Below the pieces are notes generated by a model that saw only the letters and a program-made list of their open reading frames with translations, was not told the origin of the DNA and did no database searches. DNA of 64,000 nucleotides, from assembly GCF_007845635.1 (NCBI RefSeq), contig NZ_SELG01000031.1:1-64000 (forward strand). Reading direction: 5' to 3'. Of this stretch, positions 46,715 through 56,266 are shown in pieces (within the stretch, counting starts at the first letter, position 1; each line of letters starts with the position of its first letter). The translations under genes and the position numbers were made by a program. The DNA comes from Apibacter muscae (GTDB lineage: Bacteria > Bacteroidota > Bacteroidia > Flavobacteriales > Weeksellaceae).

Positions 46715-48262
46715 TTAAGATTTTATCTGCTCTTGTTCTAAGTTTTGAGTTTCTCCGTACGGATCAAATTCGCCTTCCCATTTAGCTACTACAGCAGAGG
46801 CTAAACAATTCCCAATTACATTTACCGTAGTTCTAGCCATATCCATAAGTGTATCTATCCCTAAAATCATAAGTATTGGCCATTCCGGCAATCCAAAAGA
46901 GGCTGCAGTTCCCATAAGAATTACTAACGATGCTCTTGGCACACCGGCCACCCCTTTACTCGTAACTATTAAAATTAATACCATCAGGATTTGATGTTCA
47001 AAAGTCATATGCATTCCTGCTGCTTGCGCAACGAATACACTTGCTAGTGATAAATACAAGGTTGTACCATCTAAATTAAAAGTATAACCTGTAGGCATAA
47101 CAAAAGCTATTATTTTTCTGGGTACTCCTAATTTTTCCATGGCTTCCATAGCTTTTGGCAAAGCTGCCTCTGAACTAGCTGTAGAAAAGGCTATGGAGGC
47201 AACTTCTCCAATTTCTCTAAAGAAGCGTTTCATTGGCATTTTTATAAGCAATGCGATAGGAATGAAAACCAATAAAACAAAAACAATTAAAGCTCCGTAT
47301 AAAGTAAGTAATAATTTCAATAAAGGAAGCAGTGCATCCAGTCCCATATGTGCCACGGTATAAGCGATTGAACCTAAAACACCTAAAGGAGCAAAATACA
47401 TAACTACGTTAGTGAATTTAAACATGGTTTCTGCCAAGCTATCCGTGAAATTCACCATAAATGCTCTCTTTTTTTCTTCAACCATAATTAATCCTATTCC
47501 GAAGATAATACTAAATACTACGATCTGTAATACTTGACCTTCTGCAATGGATTTTGCAAAATTTTCAGGGAATATGTGTAAAACTATGTCTTGCCAAGTT
47601 TGGTGTGCAACTTGTGGCAATTGAGTATGTCCTGTTTCAACATGCTTAGTTCCAACCCCTGCTTGGGTAAGGTTTATAGCAGCTAAACCAATAAAAAGTG
47701 CTATAGTGGTTACCAATTCAAAATAAACCAAAGATTTCCATCCCATTCTTCCTACTTGTTTTAGGTCAGAATGCCCTGCAATACCATGTACTAAGGTTGC
47801 AAATATTAATGGAGCAATTAAGGTTTTTATAAGCTTTAAAAATATTTGACTTAGTATTTCTAAATTTTTACCTAAGGTTGGAAAATCAAAACCTATACAG
47901 GCTCCTAAAATTAAGGACACAAATATCCAAGTTGTCAAATTTTTCTTATTTATACCATAAACTAGTAATGCTACTACTGCAATCCATCTGCAATAAAATA
48001 ATAAGGATTCAGATAATCCTCCAAAAAAGATATAGTAAGAATAAATCATAGCTATTGCAAATACAAAAAATATAGGTATAACCTTTGAAATTTTCTTGGA
48101 TAAGTAGTAAATTAATGCGAATACTAGTATGAACGTTGATATAAAAAATCTTGCTAAAGATGTATCACCAAATAATAAATGACGTACAGAAATAATTATA
48201 TTTATGGCTAGGAATATTAAAATTAAAAACGTATATAAACTTCTTTTTTTCATATTAAACAT
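46715..48262 (-). CDS. Dicarboxylate/amino-acid:cation symporter (DAACS family)
   Basis: A 515-residue transporter with an N-terminal extension of about 100 residues carrying three or four extra membrane segments ahead of the GltP/DctA-like core. The core is recognised by FSTASSEAALPKAMEAMEKLGV, then VMPTGYTFNLDGTTLYLSL and TSKGVAGVPRASLV, the glutamate-transporter binding-site region. Likely substrate is a dicarboxylate or acidic amino acid with Na+ or H+. ATG 48262 or 48253 could start it; the second gives MKKRSLYTF. Confidence 0.88.
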   Translation of the reverse strand: MFNMKKRSLYTFLILIFLAINIIISVRHLLFGDTSLARFFISTFILVFALIYYLSKKISKVIPIFFVFAIAMIYSYYIFFGGLSESLLFYCRWIAVVALLVYGINKKNLTTWIFVSLILGACIGFDFPTLGKNLEILSQIFLKLIKTLIAPLIFATLVHGIAGHSDLKQVGRMGWKSLVYFELVTTIALFIGLAAINLTQAGVGTKHVETGHTQLPQVAHQTWQDIVLHIFPENFAKSIAEGQVLQIVVFSIIFGIGLIMVEEKKRAFMVNFTDSLAETMFKFTNVVMYFAPLGVLGSIAYTVAHMGLDALLPLLKLLLTLYGALIVFVLLVFIPIALLIKMPMKRFFREIGEVASIAFSTASSEAALPKAMEAMEKLGVPRKIIAFVMPTGYTFNLDGTTLYLSLASVFVAQAAGMHMTFEHQILMVLILIVTSKGVAGVPRASLVILMGTAASFGLPEWPILMILGIDTLMDMARTTVNVIGNCLASAVVAKWEGEFDPYGETQNLEQEQIKS

Positions 48263-48278
48263 ATATTCAACAGATTAC

Positions 48279-48932
48279 TTATTTTTTATTTATGATTAAT
48301 TTATTTCGAATTATCTCAATGATGCCTGGAAGCAATGAAAAAACGATAATAAATACTATTAAAAATTTTAGATTTTTTTGAATCCAAGGTATATTTCCTA
48401 CAAAATATCCTAAGAATATAAATATGGATACCCAAATGACTCCACCAAAAATATTATACCTTACAAAGAATTTATAATTCATTCTTCCCATACCAGCCAC
48501 AAAAGGAGCAAAGGTTCTAATTATAGGCACAAACCTTGCTAGTATAATAGTTTTACCTCCGTGTTTATCGTAAAATTCATTGGTTTTTTTCAAATAACTT
48601 TGCTTGAAAATTTTAGAATTCGGGTTACTAAAAAGCTTATGTCCAAAATATTTGCCGATTTCAAAGTTTATAGAGTCTCCTAAAATTGCAGCAATAACCA
48701 ACAAAATAGTTAATAAATAAACATTTAATCCATTATCTTCTATGGCTGCTAAAGCTCCTGCGACAAAGAGCAATGAGTCTCCCGGTAAAAAGGGGGTTAC
48801 CACTAAACCGGTTTCACAAAATATAATTAAAAACAGGATGAGATAAACCCATAACCCGTAATCTCTTACTAAATCTCTTAAATGAGCATCAATATGTAAA
48901 ATAAAATCAATTAAGACATAAACGAATTCCAT
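48279..48932 (-). CDS. DedA-family membrane protein
   Basis: A 217-residue protein of the DedA/SNARE-associated family. Visible features: [23 protein letters not shown] near 40-60, [41 protein letters not shown], the conserved Arg and Pro region. DedA proteins flip phospholipids or the undecaprenyl carrier. It is 16 bases upstream of the symporter gene on the same strand. Confidence 0.9.
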   Translation of the reverse strand: MEFVYVLIDFILHIDAHLRDLVRDYGLWVYLILFLIIFCETGLVVTPFLPGDSLLFVAGALAAIEDNGLNVYLLTILLVIAAILGDSINFEIGKYFGHKLFSNPNSKIFKQSYLKKTNEFYDKHGGKTIILARFVPIIRTFAPFVAGMGRMNYKFFVRYNIFGGVIWVSIFIFLGYFVGNIPWIQKNLKFLIVFIIVFSLLPGIIEIIRNKLIINKK

Positions 48933-49127
48933 GTAAAGTAATTTTATAAAAATTAAGACGGTATCCTTCTAAAGAAAGTTTTAATTTTTACAAATATAAT
49001 GAAATCATCTACTTTTCCAAATTATACGCTAAAATTGACAAAATTTTAGTCTTAAATTTCATCTAAAAACTTTAAGTAAATTTTTGCATTGTTTGTATAT
49101 CAAGTAATAATTATTAGATTTTAAATA

Positions 49128-49161
49128 AAAAGAGTTGGAAATTGAAATTTCCAACTCTTTT
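49128..49161 (-). terminator. Intrinsic terminator of sodA
   Basis: A perfect 15-base inverted repeat (49128-49142 with 49147-49161) with a 4-base loop and A/T edges, 20 bases after the superoxide dismutase stop. Confidence 0.85.
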
Positions 49162-49180
49162 TATTGTTGTTAAGCAAGTA

Positions 49181-49870
49181 CTATTTACGAATTGCTTCTT
49201 GGTAACGCTTATTTACTTCATCCCAATTGATGATATACCAGTAATTCTTTATATAATCAGCCCTTCTGTTTTGGTAGTTTAAATAATATGCATGTTCCCA
49301 AACGTCTAGACCTAAAATTGGAGCGCCATTGACATCAACCACCCCTAACATTAATGGATTGTCTTGATTCGCAGTTGAGGATATTTTTAAATTTCCATCT
49401 TTATCTATTAGCAACCATGCCCAACCAGATCCAAATTGACTGGCGGCTGCTTTGTTAAATTCTTCCTTAAAAGCTTCCACAGATCCAAATTGCTTTTTAA
49501 TTTCTTTTACAATAGGGCCTCCAATTTTTGATTTTTTTTGAGGGGTTAACACTGACCAAAATAAGGAATGGTTATAGTGTCCTCCACCATTATTACGAAC
49601 TGCCATACGAATTTCTTGAGGTAAATGATTGATATTAGCTATTAACTCTTCCAAAGTCATACCTGAATATTCCGGATATTTTTGTAAAACATCATTAAGA
49701 TTTTTCACATAGGCTGCATGGTGTTTGGAATAATGAATTCGCATCGTGGTTGAGTCTATACTCGGTTGCAATTCATCGTACTTATAGTTTAAAGTTGGTA
49801 AACTAAATTGTGCAGATAACTGTAAACTTAATAATAAGATACTAATAAAAAAAATGTTACTAATTTTCAT
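49181..49870 (-). CDS. sodA: Secreted manganese-type superoxide dismutase
   Basis: A 229-residue enzyme with a Sec signal peptide (MKISNIFFISILLLSLQLSAQF), so it works outside the cytoplasm. Metal ligands are the His in YSKHHAAY, His in GGGHYNHSLFW, Asp and His in GLDVWEHAYYLNYQNRR. GGGHYNHSLFW (Gly rather than Gln) and STANQDNPLM (Gln in the second position) fit the manganese or cambialistic type. Its promoter has a TATATTTG box abutted by a 9-base tandem repeat. Destroys superoxide in the periplasm. Confidence 0.92.
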   Translation of the reverse strand: MKISNIFFISILLLSLQLSAQFSLPTLNYKYDELQPSIDSTTMRIHYSKHHAAYVKNLNDVLQKYPEYSGMTLEELIANINHLPQEIRMAVRNNGGGHYNHSLFWSVLTPQKKSKIGGPIVKEIKKQFGSVEAFKEEFNKAAASQFGSGWAWLLIDKDGNLKISSTANQDNPLMLGVVDVNGAPILGLDVWEHAYYLNYQNRRADYIKNYWYIINWDEVNKRYQEAIRK

Positions 49871-49892
49871 TGGACTATTTTTAATTTAATCC

Positions 49893-49900
49893 CAAATATA
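49893..49900 (-). promoter_or_regulatory. -7 box for sodA
   Basis: TATATTTG on the minus strand, 22 bases before the sodA ATG. The expected -33 region lies inside the repeat tract 49910-49936. Confidence 0.5.
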
Positions 49901-49909
49901 CTTCTTTTT

Positions 49910-49936
49910 ATCTTTTTTATCTTTTTTATCTTTTTT
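49910..49936. repeat. 9-base tandem repeat in sodA promoter region
   Basis: Three exact copies of ATCTTTTTT (49910, 49919, 49928), plus flanking related T-rich DNA. It sits between the metH-like stop codon (49939) and the sodA -7 box. Confidence 0.7.
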
Positions 49937-49938
49937 TC

Positions 49939-50940
49939 TTATAACGTACGAGGTTTATACTTTGCTGCCATTTCTGCAAATAATTTAATATGTGCGGGAG
50001 TTGTTCCACAACACCCTCCTAATATATTTACAAGTTGATTTTCCATATACACTTTAACTTTCTCAGCCATCATTTCCGGAGTCTCGTCATATCCTCCCAA
50101 AGGATTGGGTAAACCCGCATTGGGATGTGCGCTTATAAAAAATGGACTTTTATTCGATAATATTTCTAAATATTGAAAAAGTTGATCTGCTCCTAAAGCA
50201 CAATTGAGCCCGATAGACAATAAAGGTATATGGGATATTGAGGTTAAGAATGCTTCGGTGGTTTGTCCAGATAATGTTCGCCCAGCAGCATCAGTTATAG
50301 TTCCAGATGCCATTAGAGGAAGTGATTTTTTAGCTTCCATAAAGGCATCTTCTATACCAAAAAATGCAGCTTTGGCATTTAAAGTATCAAAAATTGTTTC
50401 TACCAATAATAGGTCTGCTCCTCCTTCTATAAGAGCCAAGGTTTGTTCTTTATATATGTCAGCAAGAAAATCAAAATCTACCTCCCGATACGCAGGGTCA
50501 TTTACATTGGGTGATATAGAGGCCGTCTTAGATGTGGGACCTATAGAACCCGCTATAAAAAGTGGCTTATTTCCATATTTCTTATAATATTCCTCTCTAG
50601 CTTCATTCGCTACTTTTACAGACTCAATATTTAACTCCCGAACATACTCTTGCATATCATAATCTGCCATAGATATTCGGTTAGAATTGAATGTATTGGT
50701 TTCTACTATATCTGCTCCCGCTATAAAATATTCTAAATGAATCTTTTTAATAATTTCTGGTTGCGTGATGGACAATAAATCATTATTCCCCTTTATATCT
50801 TTATGCCATGTTTTAAATTGACTACCCCTAAAATCTTCTTCTTTCAACTGGTATTGCTGGATCATAGTCCCCATGGCTCCATCTAAAATCAATATCTTTT
50901 CTTTTAAAATATCTTCTATTTGCATAAATTTATTTTTCAT
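49939..50940 (-). CDS. metH: Homocysteine methyltransferase domain protein (MetH N-terminal half only)
   Basis: The Hcy-binding barrel of cobalamin-dependent methionine synthase as a separate protein of about 333 residues. DGAMGTMIQQYQ at the N-terminus, ETNTFNSNRISM, IAGSIGPT, and the zinc cysteines in LNCALGADQ and GGCCGTTPAHI are visible. The pterin, B12 and reactivation domains of MetH are not encoded next to it. I start at ATG 50940 (MKNKFMQIED); ATG 50925 (MQIEDILKE) is equally possible, and the upstream GTG is less likely. It ends right before the sodA repeat tract. Confidence 0.88.
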   Translation of the reverse strand: MKNKFMQIEDILKEKILILDGAMGTMIQQYQLKEEDFRGSQFKTWHKDIKGNNDLLSITQPEIIKKIHLEYFIAGADIVETNTFNSNRISMADYDMQEYVRELNIESVKVANEAREEYYKKYGNKPLFIAGSIGPTSKTASISPNVNDPAYREVDFDFLADIYKEQTLALIEGGADLLLVETIFDTLNAKAAFFGIEDAFMEAKKSLPLMASGTITDAAGRTLSGQTTEAFLTSISHIPLLSIGLNCALGADQLFQYLEILSNKSPFFISAHPNAGLPNPLGGYDETPEMMAEKVKVYMENQLVNILGGCCGTTPAHIKLFAEMAAKYKPRTL

Positions 50941-51046
50941 CCCTGTTAGCCAATATAAATAAACCACGACTTACCAAAGGGTTAAAAGCAAAGATAAAAT
51001 TTATACCGCATCCAAAGAATTTATTAAAAACAAAATTTTCGTTAAT

Positions 51047-51613
51047 TTATATTTGATCAAATTCTAAATCTAATAGAATTTCAATACTTTTATCCACTAC
51101 AGAAATTCCTTGAGGGTTAATTTTATTGTAATTAACCCCAAAGTCTTCTATATTAATTGATGTTGTCATTTCTAAGTGAATAGAATTCTTTATCGAGTTT
51201 TTTGTTCCATTTAAATATGTCTGATTAAAAATTATTTTCTTAGTAATACCTTTAATAGTTAATTCTCCTATTAATTTTTTACCTAGAAATTTAGATGTAC
51301 TTGAAAATGTAATTCTAGGAAATAATTTAGAATTTAAAAAATACGGAGATTTCACATGCTCATCTCTAAAATGCATATTGGACTTTAGTGATGAAGTATC
51401 AACAGTAAAATAAAGTTCTAAATAATCTAAATTACCCGTTGGTGAGTATAAAGTAGCTTCAAATTCAAAAAACTCAAATTCTAATGTTGAAATTCCATTA
51501 TGTTTAACGTAAAATAAAAAATTTGAATTGAGTTTATTCAATCCCCATTCTTTTGAATATATTTCATTGTAATTTACAATACACAAATCCTGATTAAATA
51601 CATCAGACCCCAT
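51047..51613 (-). CDS. YceI-family protein without a signal peptide
   Basis: A 188-residue lipocalin-like protein. YceI pattern: WGLNKLNSNFLFYVKHNGIS, FEFFEFEATL, LELYFTVDTSSLKSN...HFRDEHVKSPYFLNS and LIGELTIKGITKKIIFN. YceI proteins bind long isoprenoid chains and are usually exported, but no signal peptide is seen here (MGSDVFNQDLCIVNYN), so this one is probably cytoplasmic or the start is upstream. No neighbour suggests a partner. Confidence 0.8.
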   Translation of the reverse strand: MGSDVFNQDLCIVNYNEIYSKEWGLNKLNSNFLFYVKHNGISTLEFEFFEFEATLYSPTGNLDYLELYFTVDTSSLKSNMHFRDEHVKSPYFLNSKLFPRITFSSTSKFLGKKLIGELTIKGITKKIIFNQTYLNGTKNSIKNSIHLEMTTSINIEDFGVNYNKINPQGISVVDKSIEILLDLEFDQI

Positions 51614-51794
51614 AAAATTATTCGTTTTTTAGTGATAATTCTATTATAATATTCAAAAAATATTCCATGAATAATTATTTACCATCCACTATAAAAATCT
51701 TTTAAATTCCTTTTTACAAGTTCATGAAGGAATCAAATTGATTTATATAAAAATTAGAATAAAATATTACCTAATTTCAATGATTTTTTTATTA

Positions 51795-51802
51795 TATATT
51801 TG
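51795..51802 (+). promoter_or_regulatory. -7 box for ileS
   Basis: TATATTTG, 36 bases before the ileS ATG, fits TAnnTTTG. Confidence 0.45.
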
Positions 51803-51838
51803 CAAATTAATTTTTCACACCTAGGCAATAATTGAAGA

Positions 51839-54800
51839 ATGAGTAATAAATTTCAGGAATATAAAGGGCTTGACCTAAATAAATTTGCTAATGAAATTTC
51901 CAATTTTTGGAAAGAAAATAACATTTTTAAACAAAGTATTACTTCTAGAGAAGGAAATCCACAATATGTTTTTTTTGAAGGCCCTCCTTCTGCCAATGGT
52001 ATGCCAGGGATTCATCATGTAATGGCTAGAACCATTAAAGATATCTTTTGTAGATACCATACATTAAAGGGAAAGCAAGTTTATAGAAAAGCAGGCTGGG
52101 ATACTCATGGATTACCGGTTGAATTAGGGGTTGAAAAAGAATTAGGAATTACCAAGGAGGACATTGGAAAAAAAATATCTGTTGAAGATTATAACAAGGC
52201 TTGTAAAGAGGCAGTGATGCGCTACACAAGTGTTTGGAACCAATTGACTGAAAGAATTGGGTATTGGGTGGATACTGAAAACCCTTATATTACCTACGAT
52301 CCAAAATATATGGAAAGCGTATGGTGGTTATTGAAACAAATTTATAATAAAAATCTTCTATATAAAGGTTATACCATTCAACCTTATTCACCGAAAGCTG
52401 GAACCGGTTTATCTTCGCATGAATTAAGTTTACCCGGAGCCTATAAAGATATTACGGATACAACGATTGTTGCTCAGTTTGAAGTCATTAAAGAAAGTAC
52501 CACTTTGTTTAATGAGGTAGACGGAGCTGTTTATTTATTAGCTTGGACAACTACTCCATGGACGTTGCCTTCTAATACAGCATTAACGGTTGGAAAAAAT
52601 ATAGATTATGTTTTAATTCAAACCTTTAATCCATATACATTTAAACCTATTCAAGTAATTCTAGCAAAATCTTTAGTAAGCAAGCAGTTCAATAACAAGT
52701 TTTTTGAAACTGATTCTAATACAGATTTTGAAAATTTTAAACCTGAAGATAAAAAAATTCCTTATAAAATTTTATCTACTTACAAAGGAGAGCAACTTTT
52801 AGGTATTAGATATAAACAATTGCTTCCATGGGCAACTCCATATGAAGATGCTGAAAAAGCCTTTGTAGTAATTAGTGGAGATTTTGTAACTACTGAGGAT
52901 GGAACTGGAATTGTACATACAGCCCCTACATTTGGTGCTGATGATGCCAAAGCGGCTAAAGCTTATGGAGTTCCTCCAATGCTTGTATTAGATGAAAATA
53001 ATAACCCCGTACCTTTAGTAAATTTACAGGGTAAATTTATTGACCTATTGCCTCAACCTTTTGGTGGAAGATATGTAAAGAATGAATACTACATGGAGGG
53101 AGAAGCACCTGAACGTTCTACAGATGTTGAACTGGCTATCCTTTTAAAAACTGATAATAAGGCTTTTAAAGTAGAAAAATATACACATAGCTATCCGCAT
53201 TGCTGGAGAACGGATAAACCAATATTGTACTATCCTCTGGATTCATGGTTTATAAAAATCCCGGAAGTTAGAGATCGTATGGTTGAATTGAATAAGTCCA
53301 TAAACTGGAAACCAGAAGCTACGGGTGCTAAGAGATTTGGTCATTGGTTAGAAAATGCCAATGATTGGAATTTGTCTAGATCCAGATACTGGGGAATCCC
53401 ATTGCCTATATGGAGAACGGAAGATGCTAAGGAAGAAATTATCATTGGTTCATTAGAAGAACTTATGATTGAGATTGATAAGTCTGTTAAAGCAGGTTTT
53501 ATGGACAAGAATATTTATGATGGATTTGTTGCCGGTGATTATTCTGAAGATAATTATAAGCAAGTAGATCTTCATAAGAATATCGTAGATCAAATAATAT
53601 TAGTTTCAGAAAGCGGAAAACCGATGAAACGTGAAACTGATTTGATTGATGTTTGGTTCGATTCGGGTTCCATGCCATATGCTCAATGGCACTATCCTTT
53701 TGAAAATAGGGAAATGATTGATAATAAAATTTCTTATCCGGCAAATTTTATAGCAGAAGGCGTAGATCAGACTCGTGGTTGGTTTTATACCTTACATGCT
53801 ATTGGAACTATGGTTTTTGATAGTTTAACCTATAAAAATGTTATTTCCAATGGCTTGGTGTTAGACAGCAAAGGAAATAAAATGTCTAAGAGTAAAGGAA
53901 ATGCGGTAGAACCTTTTGAGACCTTGGATCAGTACGGTCCTGATGCTACTCGTTGGTACATGATATCAAACGCACAACCTTGGGACAATTTAAAATTTGA
54001 TCTGGAAGGAATTGATGAAGTTAGAAGAAAAATATTTGGAACTTTATATAATACCTATTCTTTTTTCGCTTTATATGCAAATGTGGATGGTTTTGTTTAT
54101 AAAGAAGAAGATATAATTTTTCCTGAAAGAAATGAATTAGATCAATGGATATTGTCTGAACTTAATCTATTGATTGAAACCGTTGATAATTTTTATGCTG
54201 ATTATGAGCCTACTAAAGCTTTAAGAGCAATTAATACTTTTGTTATTGATAATTTAAGCAATTGGTACGTACGTTTGTCCCGAAGACGTTTTTGGAAAGG
54301 TGAATATTCTCAAGATAAAATTTCTGCTTATCAAACCCTTTACCATTGTTTGCTTACCGTAGCTAAATTGATGTCTCCGGCCGCACCTTTTTACTCAGAT
54401 CATTTGTATAGAGATCTAAACTCTATCACTCAAAAAGAAAATTTCATTTCTGTTCACTTATCTGAATTTCCTGTAAAGGTGAACTCAAATATTAACCAAT
54501 CTCTTCTAGAAAGAACCCATCTAGCTCAACAAATTACTAGCATGGTATTTTCTTTAAGAAAAAAGGAGAATATTAAAGTGCGTCAACCTCTTCAAAAAAT
54601 AATGATTCCAATTTTAGATGAAAATCATAAATCGGATTTAAAAAATATTATTCCTATAATCAAACAAGAGGTAAATGTAAAAGAGGTTCAATTACTTAAT
54701 GCTAAAGAAGCTTCTGATTTAATTGTAAAAGCTGTTAAGCCAAACTTTAAAGCTTTAGGACCTAAATTAGGGAAAGATTTAAAACAGGTAACTCAAGAAT

Positions 54801-55234
54801 TACAGAATTTAACGAATACCCAAATTCAAGAATTTGAATCAAATGGAAATATAACTATTCATGGTTATGTTTTAACTCTTGAAGATGTAGAAATTAGAAC
54901 CCAAGATATCACTGGTTGGCTTGTTGCTACAGAAGGGAGATTAACCGTTGCATTAGATATAACAATTACTCCAGAATTAAAATCAGAAGGTATTTCTAGA
55001 GAATTGGTAAATAGAATACAAAACTTGAGAAAAGATAATGGTTTAGAAGTAACCGATCGAATTTCCTTAGAAATCCAAGCGGATCAAGAAATAAGAGCTG
55101 CTATTGAGCAAAATAAAGAATATATTTGTTCTGAAACATTGACCGATCAATTCCTATTTAAGGACTCCATTATTAATGGTACAGCACTGGAATTAGACGA
55201 CTACCAAGTTTATATAATCTTAAAAAAAATATAA
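51839..55234 (+). CDS. ileS: Isoleucyl-tRNA synthetase
   Basis: Class I synthetase of 1131 residues. The HIGH-type motif is PPSANGMPGIHHVMART (about 45-60) and the KMSKS motif is GNKMSKSKGNAVEP (about 680). The editing domain carries LLAWTTTPWTLPSNTAL with the TTPWTLPSN loop. The C-terminal anticodon-binding part follows; the length and C-terminal domain without a Cys-rich zinc finger fit the eukaryote-like IleRS type seen in many Bacteroidota, which resists mupirocin in known cases. The DksA-like gene starts 5 bases after it. Confidence 0.97.
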   Translation: MSNKFQEYKGLDLNKFANEISNFWKENNIFKQSITSREGNPQYVFFEGPPSANGMPGIHHVMARTIKDIFCRYHTLKGKQVYRKAGWDTHGLPVELGVEKELGITKEDIGKKISVEDYNKACKEAVMRYTSVWNQLTERIGYWVDTENPYITYDPKYMESVWWLLKQIYNKNLLYKGYTIQPYSPKAGTGLSSHELSLPGAYKDITDTTIVAQFEVIKESTTLFNEVDGAVYLLAWTTTPWTLPSNTALTVGKNIDYVLIQTFNPYTFKPIQVILAKSLVSKQFNNKFFETDSNTDFENFKPEDKKIPYKILSTYKGEQLLGIRYKQLLPWATPYEDAEKAFVVISGDFVTTEDGTGIVHTAPTFGADDAKAAKAYGVPPMLVLDENNNPVPLVNLQGKFIDLLPQPFGGRYVKNEYYMEGEAPERSTDVELAILLKTDNKAFKVEKYTHSYPHCWRTDKPILYYPLDSWFIKIPEVRDRMVELNKSINWKPEATGAKRFGHWLENANDWNLSRSRYWGIPLPIWRTEDAKEEIIIGSLEELMIEIDKSVKAGFMDKNIYDGFVAGDYSEDNYKQVDLHKNIVDQIILVSESGKPMKRETDLIDVWFDSGSMPYAQWHYPFENREMIDNKISYPANFIAEGVDQTRGWFYTLHAIGTMVFDSLTYKNVISNGLVLDSKGNKMSKSKGNAVEPFETLDQYGPDATRWYMISNAQPWDNLKFDLEGIDEVRRKIFGTLYNTYSFFALYANVDGFVYKEEDIIFPERNELDQWILSELNLLIETVDNFYADYEPTKALRAINTFVIDNLSNWYVRLSRRRFWKGEYSQDKISAYQTLYHCLLTVAKLMSPAAPFYSDHLYRDLNSITQKENFISVHLSEFPVKVNSNINQSLLERTHLAQQITSMVFSLRKKENIKVRQPLQKIMIPILDENHKSDLKNIIPIIKQEVNVKEVQLLNAKEASDLIVKAVKPNFKALGPKLGKDLKQVTQELQNLTNTQIQEFESNGNITIHGYVLTLEDVEIRTQDITGWLVATEGRLTVALDITITPELKSEGISRELVNRIQNLRKDNGLEVTDRISLEIQADQEIRAAIEQNKEYICSETLTDQFLFKDSIINGTALELDDYQVYIILKKI

Positions 55235-55239
55235 TTATT

Positions 55240-55620
55240 ATGGCTGAAGATAGATTAAGATATTCAGATGAGGAATTGGAAGAATTCCGTAAATTAATTT
55301 TAGATAAAATTGAAATCGCAGAGAAAGATTTAGTTATGTTAAAGGAATCTTTTGTTAATGATTTAAATAACGGTACAGATGATACTTCTCCTACATTTAA
55401 GGCCTTTGAAGAAGGATCTGAAACTATGAGTAAGGAAAGTAATGCACAGCTTGCATCAAGACAAGAAAAATTCATTCGAGACCTAAAAAATGCTTTAATA
55501 CGAATTAATAATAAAACTTATGGTATTTGTAGAGTTACCGGAAAGCTCATTGACAAAGAAAGATTGAAAGCAGTTCCTCATGCAACTCTAAGTATTGAAG
55601 CAAAAAATATGCAATCCTAA
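55240..55620 (+). CDS. TraR/DksA-family regulator with degenerate zinc finger
   Basis: A 126-residue protein. The helical N-terminal part (YSDEELEEFRKLILDKIEIAEKDLVMLKES) and the C-terminal YGICRVTGKLIDKERLKAVPHATL match the Bacteroidota form, but three of the four zinc cysteines of E. coli DksA are replaced; only the first Cys in GICRVTG remains. DksA-type proteins bind the RNA polymerase secondary channel and modulate ppGpp responses. It sits between ileS and lspA. Confidence 0.88.
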   Translation: MAEDRLRYSDEELEEFRKLILDKIEIAEKDLVMLKESFVNDLNNGTDDTSPTFKAFEEGSETMSKESNAQLASRQEKFIRDLKNALIRINNKTYGICRVTGKLIDKERLKAVPHATLSIEAKNMQS

Positions 55621-55621
55621 C

Positions 55622-56266
55622 ATGAAAAAAGTTCTTTGGATTACTTTTATCATATTATTTATTGATCAAGCTTCAAAAATTTATATAAAAACTCATTTTC
55701 ATTTGGGAGAACAACTTCCTATAATTGGAAGTTGGTGCAATCTTACCTATGTTGAAAATCCAGGAATGGCTTATGGCGTTCAATTGGGTGGATTTTTAGG
55801 TAAAATTGGGTTAAGCATTTTACGTTTGGTTTTAATAAGTTTTATGGCTTATTATATAAGTAAGTGGGTAAAAAAAGCAAATTCTTGGTATTTTATTATT
55901 CCTGCCGGATTAATTTTTGCAGGTGCCATTGGAAATTTAATCGATAGTATTTTCTATGGTGTTATGTTTGATACAGGGACCACTTATAATGCTTTAAGTC
56001 AATCATGGTCAGAATATCATGGAATTTCAAAATTAGATTTTAAAGGTTATGCTCCTTTGTTTGGTGGATGCGTGGTAGACATGTTTCATTTCCCAATTAT
56101 TGATACACATTTACCTAGCTGGGTTCCCATTTGGGGAGGAAATAGAATACAATTTTTTAATTATATTTTTAATGTTGCAGATTCCTCAATAACCATTGGC
56201 GCAATTCTATTAGCATTAATATATTTCTTCAAACCAAATGCTTTACCTAAAGAGTGGCTAAAATAA
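55622..56266 (+). CDS. lspA: Lipoprotein signal peptidase (type II)
   Basis: Aspartyl membrane protease of 214 residues that cleaves lipoprotein signal peptides. Four membrane segments; conserved IDQASKIYIKTHF, TYVENPGMAYG, AGAIGNLIDSIFYGVMFD and the last-segment region NVADSSITIGAI with the two catalytic Asp. I start at ATG 55622 (MKKVLWITF); an earlier TTG frame overlaps the DksA gene. Its end overlaps the convergent acyltransferase gene by 9 bases. Confidence 0.94.
   Translation: MKKVLWITFIILFIDQASKIYIKTHFHLGEQLPIIGSWCNLTYVENPGMAYGVQLGGFLGKIGLSILRLVLISFMAYYISKWVKKANSWYFIIPAGLIFAGAIGNLIDSIFYGVMFDTGTTYNALSQSWSEYHGISKLDFKGYAPLFGGCVVDMFHFPIIDTHLPSWVPIWGGNRIQFFNYIFNVADSSITIGAILLALIYFFKPNALPKEWLK

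Noticed and set aside
50941-51046. A possible SAM-type riboswitch upstream of the metH-like gene.
   Set aside because: The leader has scattered GGG and GCTAA pieces but not the paired core of SAM-I, SAM-II or SAH riboswitches in the right order.
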